From an archaeon (lineage in GTDB: Archaea; Aenigmatarchaeota; Aenigmatarchaeia; GW2011-AR5; GCA-2688965), in the NCBI GenBank assembly GCA_002688965.1, contig NZEE01000091.1, forward strand, positions 1 to 13,802: a DNA stretch of 13,802 bases, given 5' to 3'. The position numbers and the translations under genes are program-made. Shown here one piece after another: positions 1 to 8,382 of this stretch (position 1 is the first letter of the stretch; each line of letters begins with the position of its first letter). The notes beneath the pieces were generated by a model, which had not been told where the DNA came from, made no database searches, and was given only the letters and a program-made list of their open reading frames with translations.

Positions 1-1605
1 TAAAATACTTCCACCATAAAAAATAGTCAGATCATTTGGCAAAGACCTAGAATTAACAGGATGTGTAAACCCCATGCCATGAGTCCCCTCATGAATATAA
101 GTATTAAATCCTCCCCTATATGTAGCATTGTCAAGGGGGTTAACACTTATTTCAACTAAATAAAAATTATCATTTGCATCTTCCCAAGCACCAGTAGCTC
201 CGCCATCAATACCTTCTTCTCCAAAACAAAAAAACGCTCCATTTCTAATATTTTTTCCATTATAAAGATCTAAGTAAACTTGAGGATTATCAGTTCTAAT
301 TTTCTCCATAGGTTCAAAGAAATCAAAAGTTGAAATCCAATCTGCTAAAGATTCACAATAACCAATTTGACTTTGTGGAGTTGGGCCTCCTTTCAAAGTT
401 TCGCCATCAAAAAACCACTCTCCATCCCTGGTTCTAGTGTTTCCTGTCCAAGTAATAAATTGTTTAGGAGGATATTTAAATCCTTTTTCAGAGACTACGT
501 CATCATAATGATTATCAGCTTCGTCATATCTTTCAACTAAAACTCTAATTGTATCGCTAGTTGTTTCTCCAAATTCATTAGTAGCACTTATAATTAAATC
601 TCTAGAGCCATGATCACTAACATTATAATTTGCTCCAGAATCTAAACTTAATCCATTTCCCTCATGTTCTAACCATAAAGCCCTAGTTGTATAAGGGGCA
701 CTCAATTGCCAACCAAAAGGAGCAGCATTATCCCAATTATGTTCAAAACTATTGTCTAAAACATTAAATCCCCAAGTATACAAACTAGCATCATCAACAC
801 CACTATTCAAATCTAAAGTATGAATTGTCCCTCTAGGACTAACACCATCCCATTGATTAAATCTAACATCATCAAAACTCAAAACAGGAGCAATATTCTC
901 AACAGTAATCATACTAGTTAAAACTTCACTTTCAGCACCATAAGGTAAATCTCTAGCAAATGCACTTATCTCAAATTCTCCAGGAACATCACTCTTAAAT
1001 TCAAATTCCGTACCATTCTCTTCAGAAATTTCTCCATTAACTCCCCAAAAAATATCTACAGGATTATTTTCAGTATCAGTAACATCTACACTATAAACAA
1101 CTCCTTCCCCAACTCCAGTTTTATCTCCATTACTAGAAACCAAATTACTAATAAAAGGTTCAGTATCAACTTCTTTTCCAAAATTATCAGCTAAAGTAAA
1201 AAATTGTTCAAACGTATAAGGATCCCCAAAATTATCAGCTAACCCAAAAAAATCATCAAAATCCACATCATTATCTCTATCTATATCTCCAGTAAAAGTT
1301 CCATGGCTAAAGATTTCAACACCTTGAGCTAATTTACCTCTCCTCTTACTAATATTTAAAATTCCATCTATAGTATAATTAACATTATTTTCTAAAGAAC
1401 CAAAATTTCCTCTCCTTTTCTCAACTTCATCAACATTAGTTTCATAATCTAAATTTACAGAACTTTCATCTTTCAAAGAAATCTCTTTACTAGAACTAAC
1501 TACATTGTCTGTACCACATCCTACTAAACTAGCTAAACTTAATGCCCCTACTCCTAAAGCTCTTCTAATACTTTTATACATACTAATTTCAGGAGTTTTA
1601 ATCAT
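1..1605 (-). CDS. Secreted lipoprotein with dockerin-like segment and metzincin zinc-protease motif (partial, C-terminus off window)
   Basis: Reading the minus strand from ATG at 1605 gives 535 codons with no stop to the window edge. Residues about 10-30 are a basic, then hydrophobic leader ending in a lipobox (LVGC, Cys30), so the mature protein is probably a lipid-anchored surface protein. Residues 106-127 hold an Asp-rich EF-hand-like loop (D107, D109, D111, D113, D118) followed by a partial second copy ending in ADNFG, as in dockerin-like modules. Residues about 150-360 look like beta-sandwich, cadherin/PKD-type repeats. Residues 505-515 read HEGTHGMGFTH, an exact HExxHxxGxxH metzincin signature, with three zinc-ligand His and the catalytic Glu506. 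This supports an extracellular zinc protease; the Met-turn and the rest of the catalytic domain lie outside the window. A second in-frame ATG at 1581 gives a more usual lipoprotein leader (Cys22) and is an equally likely start. It is transcribed divergently from the cysteine-rich operon. Its substrate is unknown. Confidence 0.8.
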   Translation of the reverse strand, partial: MIKTPEISMYKSIRRALGVGALSLASLVGCGTDNVVSSSKEISLKDESSVNLDYETNVDEVEKRRGNFGSLENNVNYTIDGILNISKRRGKLAQGVEIFSHGTFTGDIDRDNDVDFDDFFGLADNFGDPYTFEQFFTLADNFGKEVDTEPFISNLVSSNGDKTGVGEGVVYSVDVTDTENNPVDIFWGVNGEISEENGTEFEFKSDVPGEFEISAFARDLPYGAESEVLTSMITVENIAPVLSFDDVRFNQWDGVSPRGTIHTLDLNSGVDDASLYTWGFNVLDNSFEHNWDNAAPFGWQLSAPYTTRALWLEHEGNGLSLDSGANYNVSDHGSRDLIISATNEFGETTSDTIRVLVERYDEADNHYDDVVSEKGFKYPPKQFITWTGNTRTRDGEWFFDGETLKGGPTPQSQIGYCESLADWISTFDFFEPMEKIRTDNPQVYLDLYNGKNIRNGAFFCFGEEGIDGGATGAWEDANDNFYLVEISVNPLDNATYRGGFNTYIHEGTHGMGFTHPVNSRSLPNDLTIFYGGSIL

Positions 1606-1645
1606 ATTTAAGCGTTACTATTAACTAAGAGTGAATAATTAAAAG

Positions 1646-1660
1646 AGAAAACTTTATATT
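1646..1660 (+). promoter_or_regulatory. BRE/TATA promoter of the surface-protein operon
   Basis: AGAAAACTTTATA at 1646-1658, continuing into TT, combines a purine-rich BRE-like stretch with an archaeal TATA box. The box is centred about 32 bp before the GTG at 1688, so the predicted transcript has a leader of only a few bases. The same 13-mer recurs in the promoter at 9989-10001. The intergenic region 1606-1687 must also hold the divergent promoter of the lipoprotein gene. A TTTTAATTA stretch on the minus strand near 1637-1645 is a weak candidate for it. Confidence 0.6.
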
Positions 1661-1687
1661 GAAAATTACATATTTTAGAGACAAGAG

Positions 1688-4600
1688 GTGTTAAATATTC
1701 GAAAGCCACCAATTTTGATAGTTGCAATACTCTTTTCCATAGTGTTTCTTACCAATATAACAACTGTTTCAGCTGATGGAGTTTCAGGAGAATGTGATCC
1801 TAATATAAATGGTTGGTATCAAACTGGTTTTGGAGATGATGCAAATTGTTTTTATTGTGATGAAGATGGAGATCTCTGTTTAGATAATTCCTTTGAAGGA
1901 ACTAATTGTATAGACAACAATGTTTATGATCCAGATTGTACTTATTATGGAAATAAAGAAAAAGGACTAACAAACATCTTCGCCCCCCCAAGACAATTCG
2001 ATTTCTGTGATGATGGAATAAATAATGATGGAGATGACAAAACAGATTTCGCAGATTCAGATTGTGATGAAGAAAATTTAAATTCCTGGTCTCAAAATCC
2101 TCCAACAGTAGACGAAGGAAATCCTTTAACATTAACATGTATTTTCGCTCCAACAGTCTATGACCCTTCACAACCAAGTAACAGTAGAAGTATCACTTTA
2201 AGCAATTTACCAGAAAGCAACAGACCAACTGTAAACGCATGGTACACTTCACAAAGTTTCTGCGGAGATAAAACTTGGTCAGGAAACACAGTTTCTTTCT
2301 CTTGCCCATATGCAGCAACTATAGATTGTGAATCAGTCCAAGAATCAGATGTAGACCAAATTCAAGCTAACATAAACACAAATTACGCTTCTTGCTCATC
2401 AAAAGGAGGAACCACATCAAAACCAGCAGGAAAAACTTGTGACGTAACCCCTTCAGAAGAAGGTGATTGTTATATAAATTGTAGAAATGATTTAAACGAC
2501 AATGATGGAGACGGTTTAACAAATTTTGAAGAAGAAACTACAGGATCAGATGGAGTAATAACAGATCCAAACAACCCAGATTCAGATGGAGATGGTACAA
2601 GTGACGGACCTCTAGCTCCTCCCGGTTGTGATTGTAATCCAGGACCAGATCCAGCTCCAAATAACCCGGATGAAATTTGTGGAAATTTAGTTGATGATGA
2701 TGTAAACGGAGAATCAGATTACGATACAAAACAAGATTTAGATATGAATTTTAGACATGGAGATTCAAAATGTCCAGTTTCAATATCTCAAATATCATTA
2801 TCAGAATCAGCAATAGCAGCCTCTTCAAACTTTGATATAACTTGTTCAGTACTTCCAGTAGTAAACGGTTTTAATTCAGTCTTCGCCTATTTGGACAATA
2901 ACAAAGATGGATCTTACAACACAGGAGATCAAGATTTTTCATGGAATGATGCAACAGATTTCTGGTCAGGAGGCTCATCAGTAACATTCGCATCAAGAAC
3001 AATAACAAATGTAGGCTCTCATAACATAGCTTGCGGTGTTTATTCATCAGGTTCAGAACCTCAAGATCGTTCATACCAATCAGGTGTAGATCAAATAACA
3101 ACCCTAACAGTAATACCTTCAGCATGTTCAGAAAGATCACAACCAGATTGTGCAATTATATCCGATTGTAAATGGGTGGCAGAATGTTCTCCAACAACAC
3201 CAAAACACTATAGTGGCTATACAGATGGGGAATGTATCCAAACCTCAACAAATCCAAATTATGGATGTAGCACAAACTTCTGTGGAGCAACATGTGATGG
3301 AGGGAATTTATTAGATGTATGTACAGCAACATCACAATGTTCTGGAAAAGTTTATCAAACTAACACTCCAAGTTGTAATGAAACTACATGTGGATGTGAA
3401 TATTCTAACTGGGTTTCCCAAGCTTGTAACCTAGCTAACTGTAATGCAGATTGTAACGCAGGAACTTTCGACCCAACAGGAGCATTATATTGTCATCCTT
3501 CTGGAGACATATATGAAAGAGTTAATGGTTGTTCAGCTTCGTGTACATGGACAGATGCAGCAGCTAATGATAACTTACAAACTACTTGTCAAAACACATG
3601 TTCAGACCCAGATGGACAAACATTCACAGCTCAAGGAGAAGTAACAGATTCAGATAAATGTAGTTCAGGAACAACATGTCCAGCACCAACAATAGATGTA
3701 GATTCATGCTCAGGAACAACTTTAACCGAATATATATGCTCAGGAGTTGACGCATCCTCCATAACTTTTGATTGTAACAATCTAGAAAGTTTAAATTTAG
3801 ACGAAACATTAGATACTTGTTCTTGGACAGATTTTGGATGTGATGCAGGAGGTTTAGGAGCATGCGCCCAATTAGACTCAAATTCAGAAAGCTGTGATCC
3901 TTTCGATTTAATAAGTGGTTCAACCATGTCAGATTATGAAGCAACTCCAGCTTCATGTCAAAGAAGTTGTACAGGAAATAATTGTTGTTCTGTAACTACC
4001 AGCACATCAGATGGTTCATGTAAAACTCAAGTATTAGAGGGAGTAACATACACAAGTTACCACAATGCAGGCGGACAAAATGTTTGGGGAACTTCAGCAA
4101 ACCCAACAGAAATCTGTGGAGATAGTTTCGATAACGATTGTAATGGATATACAGATTCAGATGATCCAGCATGTGTCACAATAACTTCAATCACAACACC
4201 TCCAGCACAAGTAACTCAACAAGATAACTTCGAAATGAGATGTGGCTCAACAATAGATTCAAATTGTGTAGGCATGACAATCTCAAATGGTGTATGCGAT
4301 TTTGTTGAATGGCAAGGATTAGAAGCAGTTTTCTCTTGCAGAGCAACAGGAGTAGGAAATATAGATATGACCTGCTTTTTATCAAACAAACCAGATTCAA
4401 CTTGTCAAGTGGGAGGCCAAGGAGGACCAGTAGCAACCCCAACACACTCAGAATTACCAGAATCAACAATTTCAATAGCATCAGAATGTACTCAAAGATC
4501 AGTAGCTGATTGTGCATTTGGTGCAGCCTGCGAATATTGTCCAACCTGTGGATCTCCAGGAAATACATTTGAAGCTAATCCAAAATTTTCCTCAGGATAC

Positions 4601-5800
4601 ACTCCTCCGGGATTATGTGTTACAGCAGGAGAATGTTCTCAACAAGATAAATATACTTGTAAAGTAAATGAATGCGGAGCAACATGTGATAAGGACATAA
4701 TAGATTCTTGTCTAGGTTATCAAACCTGTGCTTTAACAACTTCCTGCGGTTGTGAAGATTTAGGATGTACACCAACTGAAATAGGACAACACGCATCTCA
4801 TTCAGGAGACCCAGGAAACGATTACATTTGTGCTGGGAACATAGGATCTCAAGCATGGATAATTTCAACAGCTGTTCAAGCAGAAAATCAATATTCCTGC
4901 GCAGATGGTAAAGACAATGATGGAAATGGTTTAACAGATTGTGCAGATTTAAGCTGTAATGGAATTAATGGACCAGGAAATGCTTTGTGTTGTAATGGAG
5001 CCTCAGCTCAACAAACTTGCGGAGTTTTAGATGTTGCTTGTACTTTAGAAAATATACCAGAATTCGGACAAGTCTCATCATGTCTAGATGATAACACAAA
5101 TAGAGGGCAAAGCGTATCCTATTCATGTCAAGCAAACACATGTCAAGCGAATGCACCTCAAGCTTGTGATATCGAATGTTCTAATAATGGATGTTGTGTT
5201 CCAGGACAAACTTCCTGTGCTCAAGAAGGAGAATTAGCTCAAATAGATGGCTTCCAAGATATTTGCTCACAAGGAAACTGGGTGGGTTCAGAATGTACTC
5301 TAACCGGCTGTACATCCACAGATCCAACTAATTTTGAATGTTTAGAACCTGCTCATTGTCAAGGATCAATCCCAGGAAACTGTGGGGAAGTAACATGCAA
5401 CAGTTTCTTATGTGGAACTCAAAGAGCAACCCCCACAATAGCTGTATGTGAAGCTGTAAAAACAACTCAAGGTTACGAATGTGCTGAAGTATATCAAGAT
5501 CCTTTAGAAGCATGTTTAGAAGAACCAACAAATCCAGGAGAATTCAATTGTAATTTTGCAGGAGAACCAGATTTATGTTCAAACACACATCCATTGGGAT
5601 ATGATGCAGGTTGTAGCGGAAACTTTTTATGTGATGTAGACCTATGTGGAATATCTCCTGGAGCTTGTAGTTTATGCTACACTCAATGCTCAAATGCGGT
5701 AGCAGATCCAACACTAGCACCATCTGATATTTCCTCATGTAACGATTTAGCACAAAATGATTATTGGGAAAACACCAATATTTGCGGAGGCATACAATGA
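1688..5800 (+). CDS. Large secreted cysteine-rich modular surface protein (1370 aa)
   Basis: Not a family I can name. An N-terminal hydrophobic segment (residues about 8-28, ending in VSA) is a Sec signal peptide. I see no C-terminal membrane anchor. I count about 118 cysteines, so the protein is probably held by many disulfides outside the cell. Four Asp/Asn-rich motifs resembling the C-D-G-x-D-N-D-C-N-G-x-T-D metal-binding type (MopE-like) lie at residues about 104-130, 329-362, 808-830 and 1069-1092. A thrombospondin-type-3-like DGDG stretch (about 271-307) also suggests calcium binding. The first three motifs are each followed by an Ig-like beta segment. The second and third then continue into a related cysteine module (about 479-580 and 933-1035). 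The start is taken as GTG, placed by the promoter at 1646-1660. An in-frame ATT at 1697, six bases after a GAGGTG Shine-Dalgarno-like sequence, is an alternative. The stop overlaps the next ATG (ATGA), so translation is probably coupled. An adhesion or structural role is inference. Confidence 0.85.
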   Translation: MLNIRKPPILIVAILFSIVFLTNITTVSADGVSGECDPNINGWYQTGFGDDANCFYCDEDGDLCLDNSFEGTNCIDNNVYDPDCTYYGNKEKGLTNIFAPPRQFDFCDDGINNDGDDKTDFADSDCDEENLNSWSQNPPTVDEGNPLTLTCIFAPTVYDPSQPSNSRSITLSNLPESNRPTVNAWYTSQSFCGDKTWSGNTVSFSCPYAATIDCESVQESDVDQIQANINTNYASCSSKGGTTSKPAGKTCDVTPSEEGDCYINCRNDLNDNDGDGLTNFEEETTGSDGVITDPNNPDSDGDGTSDGPLAPPGCDCNPGPDPAPNNPDEICGNLVDDDVNGESDYDTKQDLDMNFRHGDSKCPVSISQISLSESAIAASSNFDITCSVLPVVNGFNSVFAYLDNNKDGSYNTGDQDFSWNDATDFWSGGSSVTFASRTITNVGSHNIACGVYSSGSEPQDRSYQSGVDQITTLTVIPSACSERSQPDCAIISDCKWVAECSPTTPKHYSGYTDGECIQTSTNPNYGCSTNFCGATCDGGNLLDVCTATSQCSGKVYQTNTPSCNETTCGCEYSNWVSQACNLANCNADCNAGTFDPTGALYCHPSGDIYERVNGCSASCTWTDAAANDNLQTTCQNTCSDPDGQTFTAQGEVTDSDKCSSGTTCPAPTIDVDSCSGTTLTEYICSGVDASSITFDCNNLESLNLDETLDTCSWTDFGCDAGGLGACAQLDSNSESCDPFDLISGSTMSDYEATPASCQRSCTGNNCCSVTTSTSDGSCKTQVLEGVTYTSYHNAGGQNVWGTSANPTEICGDSFDNDCNGYTDSDDPACVTITSITTPPAQVTQQDNFEMRCGSTIDSNCVGMTISNGVCDFVEWQGLEAVFSCRATGVGNIDMTCFLSNKPDSTCQVGGQGGPVATPTHSELPESTISIASECTQRSVADCAFGAACEYCPTCGSPGNTFEANPKFSSGYTPPGLCVTAGECSQQDKYTCKVNECGATCDKDIIDSCLGYQTCALTTSCGCEDLGCTPTEIGQHASHSGDPGNDYICAGNIGSQAWIISTAVQAENQYSCADGKDNDGNGLTDCADLSCNGINGPGNALCCNGASAQQTCGVLDVACTLENIPEFGQVSSCLDDNTNRGQSVSYSCQANTCQANAPQACDIECSNNGCCVPGQTSCAQEGELAQIDGFQDICSQGNWVGSECTLTGCTSTDPTNFECLEPAHCQGSIPGNCGEVTCNSFLCGTQRATPTIAVCEAVKTTQGYECAEVYQDPLEACLEEPTNPGEFNCNFAGEPDLCSNTHPLGYDAGCSGNFLCDVDLCGISPGACSLCYTQCSNAVADPTLAPSDISSCNDLAQNDYWENTNICGGIQ
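5786..5790 (+). promoter_or_regulatory. Strong Shine-Dalgarno site deciding the start at 5797
   Basis: GGAGG lies six bases before the ATG at 5797, which itself overlaps the upstream stop codon as ATGA. This places the start of the second operon gene at 5797. An in-frame ATG at 5764 would put eleven polar and basic residues before an otherwise perfect signal peptide. Confidence 0.75.
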
Positions 5801-6342
5801 AAAAAATAATTTTGTTAATTTTAGCAGTTCTAATTTTTATACTTGCTTTTTCCAAAAGTGGAATAGCACAAGAAGATGACATTAATATCGGAGTAGAAGA
5901 ATACAACTTAGAAACTAATTTTGTAAGAATCCAAATTTACAATGATTTATCTTATGATTTACATAATGTAAAATACCAACTAGGTTCTTTATCCCAAAAA
6001 AAATTAACTGATACATTCGAACAAGGAACCGCAACAGGAAAAACTTTCTCCTTAAAACCAGGGACATATACATTTACAGTTTTCTCAGATGAAATAACGA
6101 CCACAAAAGAATTAGTACTTCAAAAGTCATTCAAAGAGTCTCTAAAAGAATATGAAGAAGCAAGAGTGAATGTAAGAAGAGAAGTTCAAAGAGAAAAATC
6201 AATTGAAAGTGAAATAACAAAAAATAGTCCAATAAAAGAAGGAGGAAAAAATTACACAAAACCAATTTTAATAGCTATTCCAATAATTGTTATAATAGGA
6301 ATAATAGTATACATTTTAACAAAAAAGAAAGATGAAATATAA
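5797..6342 (+). CDS. Single-pass membrane protein with signal peptide, cysteine-free (181 aa)
   Basis: I do not recognise the family. Residues 1-24 are a clear signal peptide (MKKIILLILAVLIF, then a short polar region ending GIA). Residues about 25-108 are beta-rich with alternating hydrophobics and would suit a small extracellular beta-sandwich. Residues about 109-143 are highly charged and helical, possibly a short coiled-coil stalk. Residues 156-174 form a transmembrane helix followed by a Lys-rich cytoplasmic tail. The topology is therefore N-out with a C-terminal anchor. It contains no cysteine at all, in sharp contrast to the proteins on either side. The start overlaps the upstream stop by four bases and the end overlaps the next gene by eleven, so the three proteins are very likely co-translated. 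It may dock the unanchored upstream protein to the membrane; that is inference from gene order. Confidence 0.82.
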   Translation: MKKIILLILAVLIFILAFSKSGIAQEDDINIGVEEYNLETNFVRIQIYNDLSYDLHNVKYQLGSLSQKKLTDTFEQGTATGKTFSLKPGTYTFTVFSDEITTTKELVLQKSFKESLKEYEEARVNVRREVQREKSIESEITKNSPIKEGGKNYTKPILIAIPIIVIIGIIVYILTKKKDEI

Positions 6343-8344
6343 ATTAATTTTAGCAACTGCATTTTTATTTTTAGTATTTTTAAATAGCTCCGAAGCCATT
6401 TGTTGTGGAACTGGTTGTTTCGCAAACGCAAATGTTTGCTGCACTCCAGCAGGTGGTGGACCAACAGAAGGCTATGTTGGTTGTTATGATATAAATCTAG
6501 ATGATAATGGCATAATTGATCCGCAAGATTATGTCTGTCCAGAAGCAGTATTGGGAGCATGTTTAACTTGTGGAAATTGTGATGATATAACAAGAGAATG
6601 TGAATGGACTCCAACAACTCAAGGTGAATGTAATGGATGTGAAACAACATATGATGATGAGGGATTTCCAGCCGGGTCTATGTGCACTACAGGCTGTCCT
6701 GAGGGGGAGCAAAAATGTGAAGATGAAACATGTCAAATTGATTGCTCAGTACCAAGCTGTTCTACAGATGGAAGTGATGGTGAGTGCTGTATAAACGCAA
6801 ACCCAGACGGAGTATGTGATCCCAACTGTGTAGAAGGCCAAGATTTAGACTGTGGTGGAGGTGGAGGAGCGCCTTTCTGTGGAGATAACTTATGTGATGC
6901 TAACGAAGATTGCTCATCCTGTTCATCAGATTGCGGTGTCTGTTCACCTTCTCCAGCTTGCGGGGACAATGTTTGTGATCCTAATGAAGACTGTAATTCA
7001 TGTTCTTCAGATTGTGGCATATGTGAAACTCCACCAGTTTGTGGAGATAGTATTTGTGATCCTAATGAAGACTGTAATTCATGTTCTTCAGATTGTGGAA
7101 CCTGTGATATTTGTACAAATAGTTGCAGTGACGGTTGTTGTGATGCTGGAGAAAATTGTAATTCCTGCTCTTCAGATTGTGGTGTTTGTGAACCTTCTCC
7201 AACATGCGGCGATAATTTATGTGCTCCTAATGAAAATTGTAATTCCTGCTCTTCAGATTGTGGTGTTTGTGAACCTTCTCCAACTTGTGGAGATAGTATC
7301 TGTGACCCAAATGAAGACTGTAATTCATGTTCCTTAGATTGTGGGATTTGTCAAGTGGGTGGGGGAGAATGTACTGCTGCTGAGGGAGATTGTTGTTTAC
7401 CAGCTTCCCAAGGAAACACTTGTGATTTAGATTGTCCAACAGGTGTAGATCCAAACTGTAACGAAGGGGCTTCAAAATTAAAAGATAATCTTTGTAATGC
7501 AGATTTAGATGATGCTTGTGATCCAGATTGTTTAACAGGTATAGATCCAGATTGTGCTATTAAAGGAATTGCATGTACATCTCAAACAGATATTGATGGT
7601 ATAGTTGAAGATTGTTGCTCCCCATTAGTTGATGACATTTGTGATTTAGATTGTCCATTCGGTATAGATCCGGACTGTGATTTTGCTCACGGAGTAGCAT
7701 GTGATAATGATGGAGATTGTGATTCAAACGAAGGTTGTGGTTGTTCAGATTGTCAAGACACTCCAGAATTGACTTGCGTCTCAGGACTATCTTGCTGCGG
7801 CTTAACATCTGATAAAGAAGTCTGTTCAGGAGATGTAGATAATGATGAAATATGCGATTTCCTAGACTATTGCATAAACGTTCCTGACACTCAAAACAAA
7901 CATGATAAACAAGATGATACAGATACAGATTGTTATGTAAATGGAGAACGTTCTCTAGTATTTGGAAACTGTGGAGATCAATGTGATTTTGAAGATAGAT
8001 GCTTTGACGCATTTGGTAGTAAACAATGCTGCAATGATTTAGGTGGAACAACAGGAATAGGAACTTTCTTTGGATTCACTTCAGACTGTGGATATGTTGA
8101 AGGTCAGAACAGCGTAGGTTGTTGGTCAACTTGTGTAGAACAAGATGGAGAAAACACAATAACTTATGAAATTGGTCAATGTATTGAAGGAACAAGAATA
8201 GTAACAAAATTAGTAAATAAAGTTGCAACAGAAAGCTTTGAAGAAGTTTGTACATCCATCCCCTTAATACCTTTCTACACTAATTTTAGTATAGCAATTA
8301 CATTCTTAATATTAGCTATTTATTACATTTCAAGAAAAAAATAA
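6332..8344 (+). CDS. Membrane-anchored cysteine-repeat surface protein (670 aa)
   Basis: A signal peptide (residues about 1-22, ending SSEA) is followed by a disulfide-rich ectodomain. The C-terminus has a hydrophobic helix (about 650-667) and an RKK tail, giving a type I membrane anchor. Residues 183-340 contain six tandem copies of a roughly 27-residue unit, consensus CGDxxCDPNEDCNSCSSDCGxC, a repeat type common in archaeal and bacterial secreted proteins. A second unit, CC or LC plus about 10 residues, CDxDC, two or three residues, G-[IVQ]-D-[PL]-[DN]-C, occurs once before the array (152-174) and three times after it (354-376, 388-408, 428-449). Both units are rich in Asp, Asn and Glu as well as Cys and may bind calcium. 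The gene starts inside the 3' end of the previous gene (11-base overlap) with no strong ribosome-binding site, which suggests translational coupling. The family is not identified; an adhesive or protective surface role is inference. Confidence 0.85.
   Translation: MKYKLILATAFLFLVFLNSSEAICCGTGCFANANVCCTPAGGGPTEGYVGCYDINLDDNGIIDPQDYVCPEAVLGACLTCGNCDDITRECEWTPTTQGECNGCETTYDDEGFPAGSMCTTGCPEGEQKCEDETCQIDCSVPSCSTDGSDGECCINANPDGVCDPNCVEGQDLDCGGGGGAPFCGDNLCDANEDCSSCSSDCGVCSPSPACGDNVCDPNEDCNSCSSDCGICETPPVCGDSICDPNEDCNSCSSDCGTCDICTNSCSDGCCDAGENCNSCSSDCGVCEPSPTCGDNLCAPNENCNSCSSDCGVCEPSPTCGDSICDPNEDCNSCSLDCGICQVGGGECTAAEGDCCLPASQGNTCDLDCPTGVDPNCNEGASKLKDNLCNADLDDACDPDCLTGIDPDCAIKGIACTSQTDIDGIVEDCCSPLVDDICDLDCPFGIDPDCDFAHGVACDNDGDCDSNEGCGCSDCQDTPELTCVSGLSCCGLTSDKEVCSGDVDNDEICDFLDYCINVPDTQNKHDKQDDTDTDCYVNGERSLVFGNCGDQCDFEDRCFDAFGSKQCCNDLGGTTGIGTFFGFTSDCGYVEGQNSVGCWSTCVEQDGENTITYEIGQCIEGTRIVTKLVNKVATESFEEVCTSIPLIPFYTNFSIAITFLILAIYYISRKK
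6878..7351 (+). repeat. Six in-frame tandem repeats of about 81 bp (27 codons)
   Basis: Copies start at 6878, 6959, 7040, 7124, 7205 and 7286; the third copy is one codon longer. Two pairs contain perfectly identical DNA 81 bp apart: 6972-7017 matches 7053-7098 (46 bp), and 7151-7203 matches 7232-7284 (53 bp). The fourth copy begins with a diverged sequence (CSDGCC instead of CGDxxC). Identity in synonymous as well as coding positions points to recent duplication or recombination between copies. Confidence 0.9.
8335..8341 (-). terminator. Oligo-T tract downstream of tRNA-Lys
   Basis: On the minus strand a run of seven T begins six bases after the discriminator base of the tRNA, as expected of an archaeal U-tract terminator. 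On the plus strand the same bases encode the Lys-rich tail of the 670-residue surface protein. Confidence 0.55.
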
Positions 8345-8382
8345 TGCGGGCCCGACGGGATTTGAACCCGCGACAACTAGCT

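Noticed and set aside
3624..3956. Two overlapping minus-strand frames of about 100 codons inside the large surface gene
   Set aside because: Low-complexity Leu/His-rich antisense translations of Asp/Cys-rich coding DNA, without TATA boxes or Shine-Dalgarno sites.
6733..7020. A 95-codon minus-strand frame, rich in Gln and Ser, opposite the repeats
   Set aside because: It is the antisense of the repeat array; repetition keeps it open. No start signals are visible.
6852..7337. A 161-codon open frame on the plus strand overlapping the Cys-repeat gene
   Set aside because: It is a +1-type shadow of the 81-bp repeats; it has no ribosome-binding site or promoter, and its product merely repeats the phase-shifted repeat.
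6878..7351. A CRISPR array, suggested by regular 81-bp repeats
   Set aside because: The repeat is in frame with a long coding sequence, units abut without unique spacers, and no cas gene is present.
7560..8051. A 163-codon minus-strand frame opposite the 670-residue protein gene
   Set aside because: His/Leu/Asn-rich shadow; the opposite strand has a signal peptide, ordered repeats and a membrane anchor.
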